This document shows, in pieces, positions 34,289 to 42,578 of a DNA stretch of 42,611 nucleotides. Position numbers and translations under genes: made by a program. This stretch comes from Polaromonas sp. GTDB taxonomy: Bacteria > Pseudomonadota > Gammaproteobacteria > Burkholderiales > Burkholderiaceae_C. The number at the start of each line of letters is the position of its first letter. Position 1 is the first letter of the stretch. The stretch covers positions 1 to 42,611 of the forward strand of contig JAAFJF010000025.1 in assembly GCA_013298815.1 (NCBI GenBank). The letters run 5' to 3'. The notes below the pieces were generated by a model. The model was not told the origin of the DNA, made no database searches, and worked only from the letters and a program-made list of their open reading frames with translations.

Positions 34289-36547
34289 TCAACTTTGTAA
34301 ATTAGTCGCTGTGATGGGTACACGCTGAGGCGCAGGCAGGCCTAATTGAACTAACGCCCGAGTGACCGCATTGGCAATTGCCCCAGCACCCGCAACTATT
34401 GCCGTTTCACCAGCGCCGGTGGGTGATTCATCAGATGCCATAAGCTTAATCTCCATAGGACAACTATCTGTCATTTTTGGAATATTGTAGGTACCAAAAC
34501 TGGTTTGGATCGCTGTGCCGAGTGGCGCATCTAATTGCTCGGTCAACACCATCCCAATACTCCAAACCAAATTACCTTCGACCATAGCGTGCACTGAGTT
34601 AGGATCTATGACCCTGCCGCAATCATGCGTGCACCACAACTTCAATAGTCGAACCGATGTGAGTTCGTTTTTTGCGTTCACTGTTACTGCGACCTGAGCT
34701 GCAGCTGCAGCGTAACTCATACCTTTATAAGTGCCAGAGGCGATACCTTGAGATTCAATCATCTTCGTATTCGCTCGTTTTTCTTTAGCTAATAGGGTAC
34801 TGACAATCGAATCGACAGGCGTATTTATCATTAATTTTTTTAATGACTGAAGACATTCACTTAATCGCTTTGTATCTCCTGCTGGATTTATTGACTTACT
34901 AGATTTCAAATGATGTAGGCGAAACTCTAAAGGATCAATATTTGCTACTCGTGCAGCTGCATCCATGGCCATTTCAATAGCCAGTACATTTGGTCCAGCG
35001 CCCAAACCTCGCCAAGGCCCTGTCAAAACTGGCAAACGCGTTAGCTTCAAATCCAATTGCTGACGCGCGAAATCATATATTGGCAATTGTCCACGTGCTG
35101 CGCCATCATCACCAATAATTTGGGTCAATTTTTGCAACCATGGTGGCAGTACTGCATTGGTGAACAACACGTGTGATGTTGATAGGGTATGCCGCCAATC
35201 GCTAATTCTTCCTTCTTCATCCAGCGTCGCTTGAATGCGATGAGATACAGGTGGTCTTTGGTATGCAGCTTGAAACTCATCTGTGCGTAACCACTGAACT
35301 TTCACAGGTTTGCTCAACTGCATAGCAATTACCGCAGCTTCACGCTCTACTGTAGCAAGCACCTTCCCCCCGAACCCGCCGCCAATTCGCATTGCGTGCA
35401 CATTAATAGCTTCAACATCCAAGTCATGATCGCGTGCTAAAACATCACGAATAAAAAACGGGTCTTGCGTTCCACACCAAATCTCTAAGCCACCCGTGGA
35501 TGTGGGGCGAGCTACAGCACAGCGCGGTTCGATAAACGCATGACTAGCGAGAGGAACATCCAGACGGAGATCCACTGACCATTCATCAATCGGCTTTTGC
35601 ACACTTCCTGAACTTTTTGTAAAACTACCATTTTCAAGTGCTCTATCAACATCAACCATAAGCATGGGATTCGATTGCGCCATCGATGGCATACTCCATT
35701 TTGCAGCTGCAGCGATCCGCATGGACTCCAATGCCGCCATGCGTGTACTAACCAATGCTGGTCCTGCAAGCAATGGATGGTGCACGATGGCTAGGAAACC
35801 TGGCACAGCTCTGACAGCCGCTTCATCCCATCGTTCTAGTTTGCTCGGCGCCAAAGCGCTATCGGCCCAAGGTGCACGTAACACCACGCCGTAAACCATG
35901 CCAGGCAATCGCACGTCTCCCGCATACAAAACTTGGCCACGCAAAATAGCCTCTAATTGCGCGAAAGGTTTTCGTTGGCCTGTCTGTGACTGCTCCGCAT
36001 TAAAAAACCGTAAATCCTTTTGAGCGACTTCAACAGCTTTCAGTTGTAGCGCTGGGACTGCCAACTCACGCAAGCTCACCCGTACGCCAGTGCTTGCCAC
36101 CACATCATCGCCTTGAATACTCAAATCGACGGCATCCGAAACCTTCAACTTGATCCTTGCTCGCGCTATTAAAGCGCTGCGCAAGGTGAAGCAAGCGCGC
36201 GCTAATGGCAAACACAATTCACGCACGCTATCGCTGCCAACCGTAGCCTTAACACGACCAATATGCGACGTTGTAGGTAGACGAACTTCGACAGAGTTTG
36301 CTGATACGCCCAGTTCGATAGCGGCTATTTCTCTCAGTGCCGACAAGATGTTTTGCCCCATTTCCATGCGCGGCGAATACAACAACCACGTACCAAACGG
36401 AGTGAGGCTAATCCAGCCTAAAGCATCTTCGTATGTAGGTGACGGTCGCTTAGGAATAGGCGGCAGTATTGAGCAACCAGCCAAAAAACTGACTGTTAAA
36501 CCTGTAGCCGCTAGAAAACGACGACGCGAAAGTTGTAGGTGATTCAT
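34289..36547 (-). CDS. Molybdenum oxidoreductase large subunit (IorB-like, xanthine dehydrogenase family)
   Basis: This 752-residue protein binds molybdenum cofactor (Moco). It starts with a twin-arginine signal (SRRRFLAATG) ending near a lipobox-like AGC, so it should be exported folded. The Moco-binding motifs are RIGGGFGGK, PWRGLGAGPNVLAIE and the active-site Glu in PTGAGETAIVAGAGAIANAV. Family members are the isoquinoline 1-oxidoreductase beta subunit and membrane aldehyde dehydrogenases. They hydroxylate N-heterocycles or oxidise aldehydes; which applies here is not evident. Its start overlaps the stop of the Fe-S subunit gene (ATGA), so expression is coupled. No cytochrome c subunit, often the electron acceptor in exported forms, is visible nearby. 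Confidence 0.88.
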   Translation of the reverse strand: MNHLQLSRRRFLAATGLTVSFLAGCSILPPIPKRPSPTYEDALGWISLTPFGTWLLYSPRMEMGQNILSALREIAAIELGVSANSVEVRLPTTSHIGRVKATVGSDSVRELCLPLARACFTLRSALIARARIKLKVSDAVDLSIQGDDVVASTGVRVSLRELAVPALQLKAVEVAQKDLRFFNAEQSQTGQRKPFAQLEAILRGQVLYAGDVRLPGMVYGVVLRAPWADSALAPSKLERWDEAAVRAVPGFLAIVHHPLLAGPALVSTRMAALESMRIAAAAKWSMPSMAQSNPMLMVDVDRALENGSFTKSSGSVQKPIDEWSVDLRLDVPLASHAFIEPRCAVARPTSTGGLEIWCGTQDPFFIRDVLARDHDLDVEAINVHAMRIGGGFGGKVLATVEREAAVIAMQLSKPVKVQWLRTDEFQAAYQRPPVSHRIQATLDEEGRISDWRHTLSTSHVLFTNAVLPPWLQKLTQIIGDDGAARGQLPIYDFARQQLDLKLTRLPVLTGPWRGLGAGPNVLAIEMAMDAAARVANIDPLEFRLHHLKSSKSINPAGDTKRLSECLQSLKKLMINTPVDSIVSTLLAKEKRANTKMIESQGIASGTYKGMSYAAAAAQVAVTVNAKNELTSVRLLKLWCTHDCGRVIDPNSVHAMVEGNLVWSIGMVLTEQLDAPLGTAIQTSFGTYNIPKMTDSCPMEIKLMASDESPTGAGETAIVAGAGAIANAVTRALVQLGLPAPQRVPITATNLQS

Positions 36548-37020
36548 ACTTTTTGCGTCCGTGCAATGTGCGCAGCACGATGGATAGCAGCTCGAATACG
36601 ACTATAGGTGCCGCAGCGGCAAAAATTACTGACCATTGCAGCATCAATCTCGGCATCGCTCGGTTGAGAATTTTGTGCAATCAGCGCTGCTGCCGACATC
36701 ATTTGACCAGCTTGGCAATAGCCACACTGCGGAACTTGCATCTCAGTCCAAGCGACCTGCACAGGGTGCAGGCTATTGGGCGTTGACAAGCCTTCAATCG
36801 TGGTTATTTCTACACCAACCACTGAACTGCACGTTGTTACGCATGAACGCTGTGCGACACCACCGACATGCACTGTGCATGCACCACACGCGGCCTGTCC
36901 ACAGCCAAACTTCGTCCCAACAAGGCCTAAGTCTTCACGCAAGATCCAAAGCAAGGGTTCATTATGATCTGCATTGGTTACCAGAACTTCTCGACCATTC
37001 ACCTTCAAATTTACAGACAT
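36544..37020 (-). CDS. [2Fe-2S] subunit of molybdenum oxidoreductase (IorA-like)
   Basis: This 158-residue protein carries two [2Fe-2S] clusters. The plant-type ferredoxin motif is FGCGQAACGACTVHV with a further Cys in RSCVT, and the second cluster motifs are CGYCQAGQ and NFCRCGTY. It passes electrons from the molybdenum centre of the large subunit. It has no signal peptide, so it would be exported piggy-back with the Tat-bearing large subunit. ATG 37020 was chosen because GGAG lies just upstream; the open frame continues eight codons further. It is the first gene of the operon that continues with the large subunit and the AraC regulator. Confidence 0.92.
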   Translation of the reverse strand: MSVNLKVNGREVLVTNADHNEPLLWILREDLGLVGTKFGCGQAACGACTVHVGGVAQRSCVTTCSSVVGVEITTIEGLSTPNSLHPVQVAWTEMQVPQCGYCQAGQMMSAAALIAQNSQPSDAEIDAAMVSNFCRCGTYSRIRAAIHRAAHIARTQKV

Positions 37021-37139
37021 GGCGTACTCCAAAATTATCAACACGCTAATTTAAGTAGTTTTGGAGACTTCAGTATTGAACAATTGCGCCAATTTGAAAA
37101 TCACGCACTTAAGGTTGGTATGCAAAGTAGTAATGGCTT

Positions 37140-37760
37140 TTAAGCTACCACAATCCGCCCCACCACAAGCAAGTGTTCATCTTGGGCACGTAGAACCACA
37201 ATCTCGCCCTGCGCAGCACCCAGACCGGTGATGTCTTGAATATTGAACATGTGCGTGACCAACACCATGTTGGTCTTCAGGCTGGCTCGGCTGATACGCC
37301 GACGCACTGCGGCCAAATTGGCTAGTTTTTGCTTTTCATCACCTCCTCTGGGAGAACTTATGGCGGGCCAAGTTTGCACTTTGTCAGCGCCAAAGGCTAA
37401 TGTTGCTGTATCAATGCAACGGCACCACTCGGAGCTAAAAACCTGCGCGATAGCGACATTTTGAGCCCGAATCAATTCACCCAAACGCCTAGATTGCGTG
37501 CGCCCTTCCTCACTCAAGTTGCGCTGTGTGCTGCACACGCCCAGCTTAAAACCTGGCGGGTCAAATGTGCCGGGCGCATCCGCATGGCGGATCAGTAAAA
37601 CGTAACCGCCATTGCGTAGTTCGCGCCAGAGCGCTTGTTCGTTCGCCGCAAGAGCAGTTTGTGCAAGCGTTGACTGGGCAAGCGTTGACTGGTTCATGGT
37701 TAGCACCGCTAAGCTGAGCGAAAAGTCTCGACGCGTTATGTGAGGCAATTTGTTTTGCAT
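37140..37760 (-). CDS. Exported histidine phosphatase family protein
   Basis: This 206-residue protein has the phosphohistidine motif LLIRHADAPG (RHG-type) near residue 55 and a later conserved His in LVTHMFN. The N-terminus has a possible twin-arginine motif (TRRDFSLSLAVLTM). It continues into a signal region that contains the repeat STLAQSTLAQ, caused by a 15-base tandem duplication at DNA level. Family members are small periplasmic phosphatases of unclear substrate, related to SixA/phosphoglycerate-mutase folds. It stands alone between the oxidoreductase operon and the DUF2325 gene. The function is known only at family level. Confidence 0.8.
   Translation of the reverse strand: MQNKLPHITRRDFSLSLAVLTMNQSTLAQSTLAQTALAANEQALWRELRNGGYVLLIRHADAPGTFDPPGFKLGVCSTQRNLSEEGRTQSRRLGELIRAQNVAIAQVFSSEWCRCIDTATLAFGADKVQTWPAISSPRGGDEKQKLANLAAVRRRISRASLKTNMVLVTHMFNIQDITGLGAAQGEIVVLRAQDEHLLVVGRIVVA
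37663..37692. repeat. 15-bp perfect tandem duplication in the phosphatase signal region
   Basis: GCAAGCGTTGACTGG occurs twice in direct succession. It adds five residues to the export signal without a frame change. Confidence 0.85.
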
Positions 37761-37885
37761 GTTTTTGTGTTTGATTGATATTTCAAATCATAAGCATCCA
37801 CACAAAGCCACACGTTACAGTGCGTTAAAACTGCGTAAAGCGACCTAAGCATACGCACTACAGCTTTAGATTTTGGTAAAAAAAA

Positions 37886-39184
37886 CTAAACTAGTTGCCC
37901 TTCACTGCTGACCAGTTGCTCCAATCCGCGTGTCAACGACGAGACGCTTGGGTTTTCGACAAACACGCATTGCTTGCCAGTGCGTTTGCAAAAATCTTTG
38001 ACACGCCAATACGCGTTGTGGCTGATGCAGCCAGTTTGGCAAATCACCATGTCTGCGGCGGCTAGGCTGGCGTCGAGTAAGTGTTGATTGTCTTCTAAAC
38101 CGCCGTCGTGGTGGGCAAAACGACCACCGACGCGCTCAACGGCGTCGCGGTAGCTTGCAACGTTGCCAATGCGCCCACCCACGCACAACACAGATTTTTG
38201 CTGCAGCTGCACCGCAATCGGGATGACGCGCTTGGTTTGGATGGCTTGATTGCTTTGAGCCAAGTTCGCGTTGACCTTTGCACTTGCCGCTTCGATGTCA
38301 GTTTTGATTGCTAACTGCTGATGCAAATCACTGATAAGCGCTTGCTGATCAGCTTGTCGCCGCTCCAAAAGCTCTACTTTAGTTTGTAAGCGTACACGAG
38401 TTTCCAGCTCAGACACACCAGCTTTGAAACTAAGCAAGTCTGCGGTGAGGAAAGCAATTTGGCTGTCTTTGCTGATGATTTGTCCTTGTGACTGCGTTAG
38501 TGCCATTTTGAGCCTCTCTATTTCTGCCGACTTTTCAGCCAGCACGCGCGTGACACGCTCTTGCACACGACCCATCTCTCGCGCTAAAACAACGTTTTCA
38601 GCAACCACGGCTTTGAATTTTGTGATGTCTGTGCGCACCACAGCGCCCGCTTGGTGTTGCAGCATGTGCATGTCGCGACAAACCACTTCTTGCAAAATTA
38701 TGTCGCAGCGTGGGTGCGTCAAAACTGCCCAGAAGGCCCCTGCAAGATCGCCATCTTCAACGGCTTTTGTCCAAAGTTGGGCCAATTCACGTGCTGTTTT
38801 CGCAGGCTTGAAGCGCACGATGGCTTTGGCGTAGCGCTGCTCCAGCACTTTTTGCAAAGCTACCGAGAGCTTATTTTTGCAAGCACATTCCGCTACTGCA
38901 CCAACGTGTATTTCATAGTCATCAGCCATGGCTTGGCCGCCCAAGGCTTTGTTGACCTGCGTACACAAGACATGCAACGGCAAACAAACACCTACGACAG
39001 AACAATGGGTGTGGCGCGGCAAATCCCACAACCTGCGTCTGCGCGAGCCCGCATTTGCAATTGTCTCTGGCTGCAAGTTAGGTTGAAAATACTGCGGCGG
39101 CTTTGGAGCTGTGTCAAACACCTGCTTATCAAAATGCATAGTAGAAGCTTGGTTAAAGTTTTGACTAAAGTTGTGATTACACAT
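37886..39184 (-). CDS. DUF2325-domain protein, probably iron-regulated
   Basis: This is a 432-residue cytoplasmic protein. The C-terminal roughly 100 residues match the DUF2325 pattern: VLCVGGRIGNVASYRDAVER, HHDGG, ADMVICQTGCISHNAYWRVK and GKQCVFVENPS. A coiled-coil stretch of about 130 residues precedes it. The N-terminal half has Cys/His motifs (CSVVGVCLPLHVLC, CACKNK) that could bind metal. The family has no established activity. ATG 39184 was preferred because AAGGA lies eight bases upstream. A promoter with a Fur box in its spacer lies 25-53 bases upstream, so it should be induced by iron limitation. It is divergent from hemH, which suggests a link to iron or haem handling. Confidence 0.82.
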   Translation of the reverse strand: MCNHNFSQNFNQASTMHFDKQVFDTAPKPPQYFQPNLQPETIANAGSRRRRLWDLPRHTHCSVVGVCLPLHVLCTQVNKALGGQAMADDYEIHVGAVAECACKNKLSVALQKVLEQRYAKAIVRFKPAKTARELAQLWTKAVEDGDLAGAFWAVLTHPRCDIILQEVVCRDMHMLQHQAGAVVRTDITKFKAVVAENVVLAREMGRVQERVTRVLAEKSAEIERLKMALTQSQGQIISKDSQIAFLTADLLSFKAGVSELETRVRLQTKVELLERRQADQQALISDLHQQLAIKTDIEAASAKVNANLAQSNQAIQTKRVIPIAVQLQQKSVLCVGGRIGNVASYRDAVERVGGRFAHHDGGLEDNQHLLDASLAAADMVICQTGCISHNAYWRVKDFCKRTGKQCVFVENPSVSSLTRGLEQLVSSEGQLV

Positions 39185-39208
39185 ATTCGTTTCCTTTTGG
39201 AGCAATTT

Positions 39209-39237
39209 TCAATATTCTAAATGATAATCATTCTCAA
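39209..39237 (-). promoter_or_regulatory. Promoter of the DUF2325 gene with Fur box in the spacer
   Basis: In the minus-strand sense, TTGAGA (-35, 39237-39232), a 17-base spacer and TATTGA (-10, 39214-39209) form a fair sigma-70 promoter. The spacer contains most of the Fur-like palindrome at 39217-39235. Confidence 0.55.
39217..39235. promoter_or_regulatory. Fur box
   Basis: CTAAATGATAATCATTCTC matches the 19-base Fur consensus GATAATGATAATCATTATC at 15 positions, including the whole central palindrome. It overlaps the DUF2325 promoter and lies 57 bases before the preferred hemH start, so it could control both. Confidence 0.75.
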
Positions 39238-39291
39238 TTAAAATTGTATATGTAAATGTTTGCCAGAGCATTAATGAGCGAAAATAGCAGG

Positions 39292-40455
39292 ATGACTTTT
39301 CAACCAGAACCCAAATTCACCCACGGCAAAGCACCTGCCAACAACGCCACTACTGCCGTATTACTCTGCAACTTAGGCACACCAGACGCCCCCACTGCTG
39401 CCGCTTTACGCACCTATTTGCGCGAGTTTTTGAGCGATCCGCGTGTCGTGGAGATTCCACGGGTGGTTTGGTGGTTTATTTTGAACCTCATCATCGTGCC
39501 GTTTCGTTCTGCCAAATCAGCTGCTAAATACGACTCAATTTGGATAAAGCACGGCCCAACGCATGCCAAAGTTGTTGGTAAAGAAGTGGGCTCGCCTTTG
39601 CAGATCTGGACAGAAAAGCAATCCAAGCTGCTTCACGGCTGGCTGGGGGAAGCGGGGCTCCGTGTCACTGTGCGCTATGCCATGTGCTACACCACGGGTA
39701 AGGTTTGCCCTTCGATTGCCACACAATTAGACAAGCTCAAAGCGGAAGGCATCAGCCGTGTGCTGATTTTGCCAGCCTACCCACAATATTCGTCTACCAC
39801 CACGGCAGCTGTGTTCGACCAAGTTTACACATGGGCTGCCAAAGTACGTAGTATCCCAGAGCTTCGATTTGTGAACCGCTACCACGACGACGCAGGTTAC
39901 ATCACAGCGTTAGAAAAAAGTGTCCGCAAGCAGTGGCAGATCAACGGTAGGCCGAATTTTGACCAAAACGACATGCTGGTGATGAGCTTTCACGGCATCC
40001 CTGAGCGTAGTCTGCATTTGGGTGATGCTTACCACTGCGAGTGCTACAAAACAGCGCGGCTACTGGCCGAGGCCTTAGAGCTGAAACCCGCACAGTACAA
40101 AGTGACGTTTCAATCGCGCCTAGGGCGTGCAAAATGGTTGCAACCGTATACGGAGCCGACCGTCATTGAAATGGCGAAAAGCGGTGTCAAACGCATTGAC
40201 GTGATTTGCCCTGGCTTTAACTGCGATGGTTTGGAGACTTTGGAAGAGATCAACATGGAAGTGCGGGAAGCCTTCACCAACGCTGGCGGGCAAACTTTTA
40301 ACTACATTCCCTGTTTGAACGACGACTCTGCTTGGCTGTCTGCCTTGTCCAGCATCACGCAGAAGCATTTGAGCGGCTGGCCGACGCAAGCAGCTGATGC
40401 TGTGGCTCTGAAAACGATGCGGGATGAGGCTTTGAAGTTGGGCGCGAAGGATTAA
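39292..40455 (+). CDS. hemH: HemH, ferrochelatase
   Basis: This 387-residue enzyme inserts Fe2+ into protoporphyrin IX, the last step of haem synthesis. Motifs are LCNLGTPDAPT, the LPAYPQYSSTTTAAVFDQV segment, the catalytic His in SFHGIPERSL, and LGRAKWLQPYTEPTV. CPGFNCDGLETLEEI includes the conserved acidic and Cys residues. ATG 39292 was chosen because related proteins begin M-x-F-x-P-E-P; the frame is open to ATG 39256. It is divergent from the DUF2325 gene, and a Fur box in the gap suggests iron control. A 26-base inverted repeat follows the stop. Confidence 0.96.
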   Translation: MTFQPEPKFTHGKAPANNATTAVLLCNLGTPDAPTAAALRTYLREFLSDPRVVEIPRVVWWFILNLIIVPFRSAKSAAKYDSIWIKHGPTHAKVVGKEVGSPLQIWTEKQSKLLHGWLGEAGLRVTVRYAMCYTTGKVCPSIATQLDKLKAEGISRVLILPAYPQYSSTTTAAVFDQVYTWAAKVRSIPELRFVNRYHDDAGYITALEKSVRKQWQINGRPNFDQNDMLVMSFHGIPERSLHLGDAYHCECYKTARLLAEALELKPAQYKVTFQSRLGRAKWLQPYTEPTVIEMAKSGVKRIDVICPGFNCDGLETLEEINMEVREAFTNAGGQTFNYIPCLNDDSAWLSALSSITQKHLSGWPTQAADAVALKTMRDEALKLGAKD

Positions 40456-40479
40456 ATCTCCTAAATGCCCATGCGAACC

Positions 40480-40543
40480 GTCATTCCCGCGCAGGCGGGA
40501 ATCCACGAGCGCTAACATGGATTCCCGCGTGCGCGGGAATGAC
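40480..40543. repeat. 26-bp inverted repeat, GTCATTCCCGCG type, copy 2
   Basis: Arms 40480-40505 and 40518-40543 pair with one mismatch around a 12-base loop, the same layout as the copy between hpnD and hpnE. It lies 24 bases after hemH and could act as its terminator or stabiliser. Confidence 0.88.
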
Positions 40544-40648
40544 TGATTGGCGCTTGAATGATGCGCTTGGGTCTCATGGATAATCAGGGTTACTCTGAAA
40601 AGCGAGCTTTGGCTTGCAATTCCAATAATTCCCCCTATTTAGTCCTTT

Positions 40649-42430
40649 ATGACCACTGCTTCTGACCGCCCAAAAGGCACCTCCCCGCGCTCTATTTCGG
40701 GGCTTTTGCCATTCTTACGGCCTTATCGCTTACAAATCGGGCTGGCTTTGCTGTTCTTGGTGATGGCTGCTGTGTCCACGCTGGCTTTTCCACTGGCGTT
40801 GCGCAGCTTAATTGACGGTGGCCTGGTCACCACTGACAAAGGCGCGCAGGTGATGGCGCTGCGGAATCACTTTTTTGCCCTATTTGGCGTAGCCGTTGCT
40901 TTGGGCGTGTTCAGCGCGGCGCGGTTTTATACGGTGAGTTGGTTGGGCGAGCGCGTCACGGCGGACATTCGCAACGCGGTTTATTCGCACGTTTTGCGCC
41001 AAAGCCCGCAATTCTTTGAAACCACACAAACTGGCGAAGTGCTGTCGCGCCTCTCCGCCGACACCACGCTGGTGCAAACTGTTGTTGGCTCGTCGTTGTC
41101 TATGGGGTTGCGCAATGCCGTGATGGGCATCGGTGCACTGGGCGTGCTGATTTGGACAAATCCGTGGGTGATGTTGCAGGTGCTGGGCGCGCTGGTGTTG
41201 ATAGTCATGCCAGCCATGTACTTTGGCCGCAAGGTACGCAAACTGTCTCGCGCCAGCCAAGACCGCATTGCAGACTCAAGCGCCATCGCCGCCGAAGTAC
41301 TAAACGCCATCCCCGTGGTGCAAAGCTACGCGGCGGAAGACAAAGAAGCCGCCAGATTCGACTTGAGCACCAACAACGGCTTTAAAACCGCCGTCACCCG
41401 CAGCAAAGCACGCGCCATTTTGGTCGCTTTCATCATCATCGCCACCAGTGCAGGCTTGCTCTGGGGCTTGTACCAAGGCACGCAGGCCGTCATGCAGGGC
41501 ACGATGACGGCGGGACACCTCGGTCAAACCGTGGTGTACATCATCATCTTGGCCAGCGCTTTTGCGGTCTTGGGCGAAACCTATGGTGACTTGTTGCGCG
41601 CCGCTGGTGCGACCGAGCGTTTGATGGAGCTGCTGGACACCAATTCCCCCATCCAATCCCCTAAAAATCCTGCTCTAGCCGGCGTATCTGTTGCCGGAAG
41701 CGCTATTAAATTTGAAGCGATTGAGTTCAACTACCCTTCCCGCCCACTGCAAACGGCGTTGACCAAATTCAGCTTGGACGTGAAAGCTGGCGAAACCGTG
41801 GCGCTCGTAGGCCCCAGCGGCGCAGGTAAAAGCACGGTGTTCCAGCTTCTTTTGCGTTTTTACGACCCGAAAACCGGCAGCATCAAGCTGGACGGCGTGG
41901 AAACCAGCAGTTTGAACCTGCAAGATTTGCGCAGCCGCATCGGCATCGTGCCGCAAGATGCGGTGATTTTTTCAACCAGCGCCTTAGAAAATATCCGCTA
42001 CGGCAAGCCAGAAGCTACGGACGATGAAGTCAAAGCCGCCGCCAAAGCCGCCTTTGCCGACGAGTTCATCGCCAAGCTGCCCGAAGGCTACGACACCTTT
42101 TTGGGTGAACGCGGCGTGCGCTTGTCCGGCGGCCAACGCCAACGCATCGCCATCGCCCGCGCCATGCTGAAAAACCCACCGCTGCTGCTCTTAGACGAAG
42201 CCACCAGCGCCCTAGATGCCGAAAGTGAACGTATGGTCCAAGCTGCCCTAGAGTCCGCCATGAAAGACCGCACCACCCTAGTCATCGCCCACCGCCTAGC
42301 CACCATCCAGCAAGCCGACCGCATCATCGTGCTCGACCACGGGCAGATTGCAGAGCAAGGCACGCATGCCGAGCTGGTGGCAAAAGGCGGTTTGTATGCG
42401 CGGTTGGCGGAGTTACAGTTTGGGTTGTGA
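40649..42430 (+). CDS. MsbA-like ABC exporter (fused membrane and ATPase domains)
   Basis: This 593-residue half-transporter works as a dimer. Residues about 15-310 hold six membrane helices (ABC transmembrane type 1; SISGLLPFLRPYRLQIGLAL at the start). The ATPase domain has Walker A GPSGAGKST, the Q-loop in IGIVPQDAVIF, the signature LSGGQRQRIAIARAML, Walker B LLLLDEATSALD and the H-loop IAHRLATI. Relatives export lipids, peptides or drugs, and the substrate is not evident here. The linker between the two domains (PALAGVSVAGSAIKFE) is encoded by a copy of the dispersed repeat. It is transcribed in the same direction as hemH but is separated from it by the inverted repeat. Confidence 0.92.
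   Translation: MTTASDRPKGTSPRSISGLLPFLRPYRLQIGLALLFLVMAAVSTLAFPLALRSLIDGGLVTTDKGAQVMALRNHFFALFGVAVALGVFSAARFYTVSWLGERVTADIRNAVYSHVLRQSPQFFETTQTGEVLSRLSADTTLVQTVVGSSLSMGLRNAVMGIGALGVLIWTNPWVMLQVLGALVLIVMPAMYFGRKVRKLSRASQDRIADSSAIAAEVLNAIPVVQSYAAEDKEAARFDLSTNNGFKTAVTRSKARAILVAFIIIATSAGLLWGLYQGTQAVMQGTMTAGHLGQTVVYIIILASAFAVLGETYGDLLRAAGATERLMELLDTNSPIQSPKNPALAGVSVAGSAIKFEAIEFNYPSRPLQTALTKFSLDVKAGETVALVGPSGAGKSTVFQLLLRFYDPKTGSIKLDGVETSSLNLQDLRSRIGIVPQDAVIFSTSALENIRYGKPEATDDEVKAAAKAAFADEFIAKLPEGYDTFLGERGVRLSGGQRQRIAIARAMLKNPPLLLLDEATSALDAESERMVQAALESAMKDRTTLVIAHRLATIQQADRIIVLDHGQIAEQGTHAELVAKGGLYARLAELQFGL
41672..41706 (-). repeat. REP-like dispersed repeat, copy E (inside the ABC exporter gene)
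   Basis: GCTCTAGCCGGCGTAT matches copy C exactly, and 22 of the first 24 bases agree. It is read in frame as ALAGVSVAGSAI in the inter-domain linker. The in-frame TAA of copy C is GGA here. Confidence 0.65.
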
Positions 42431-42452
42431 ATGGCGTTTTAGAGGGGTAAAT

Positions 42453-42502
42453 TGGCATCTAGCCAGCGTATTTATTGCCTGAGCAGCTATTTTATTTATA
42501 GC
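42453..42502 (-). repeat. REP-like dispersed repeat, copy F (after the ABC exporter gene)
   Basis: Minus-strand core TGCTCAGGCAATAAATACGC with TGGC/GCCA and GCTAT/ATAGC mini-hairpins. It begins 22 bases after the exporter stop, the same position relative to a gene as copy C. Confidence 0.8.
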
Positions 42503-42544
42503 ATTTTGTAGCTGCGCAAGCTGGCTTGTTGTCCCCACTCACCC

Positions 42545-42578
42545 CCAACCCCTCTCGCCCCACCGGGCGAAAGGGGAG
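42545..42578. terminator. GC-rich hairpin downstream of the ABC exporter gene
   Basis: TCGCCC (42555-42560) and GGGCGA (42565-42570) form a perfect stem around CACC, extended by CCCCTC and AAGGGGAG outside. There is no T-run. The sequence type (CACCCCCAACCCCTCTCGCC) is common in intergenic repeats of proteobacteria. Confidence 0.45.

Noticed and set aside
34816-34840. GGCGTATTTAT match to the dispersed repeat in the oxidoreductase gene
   Set aside because: Only about 11 bases agree and neither mini-hairpin is present, so it is probably chance.
38651-39220. 189-codon frame antisense to the DUF2325 gene
   Set aside because: It is fully opposite a conserved coding region and also reads across its promoter.
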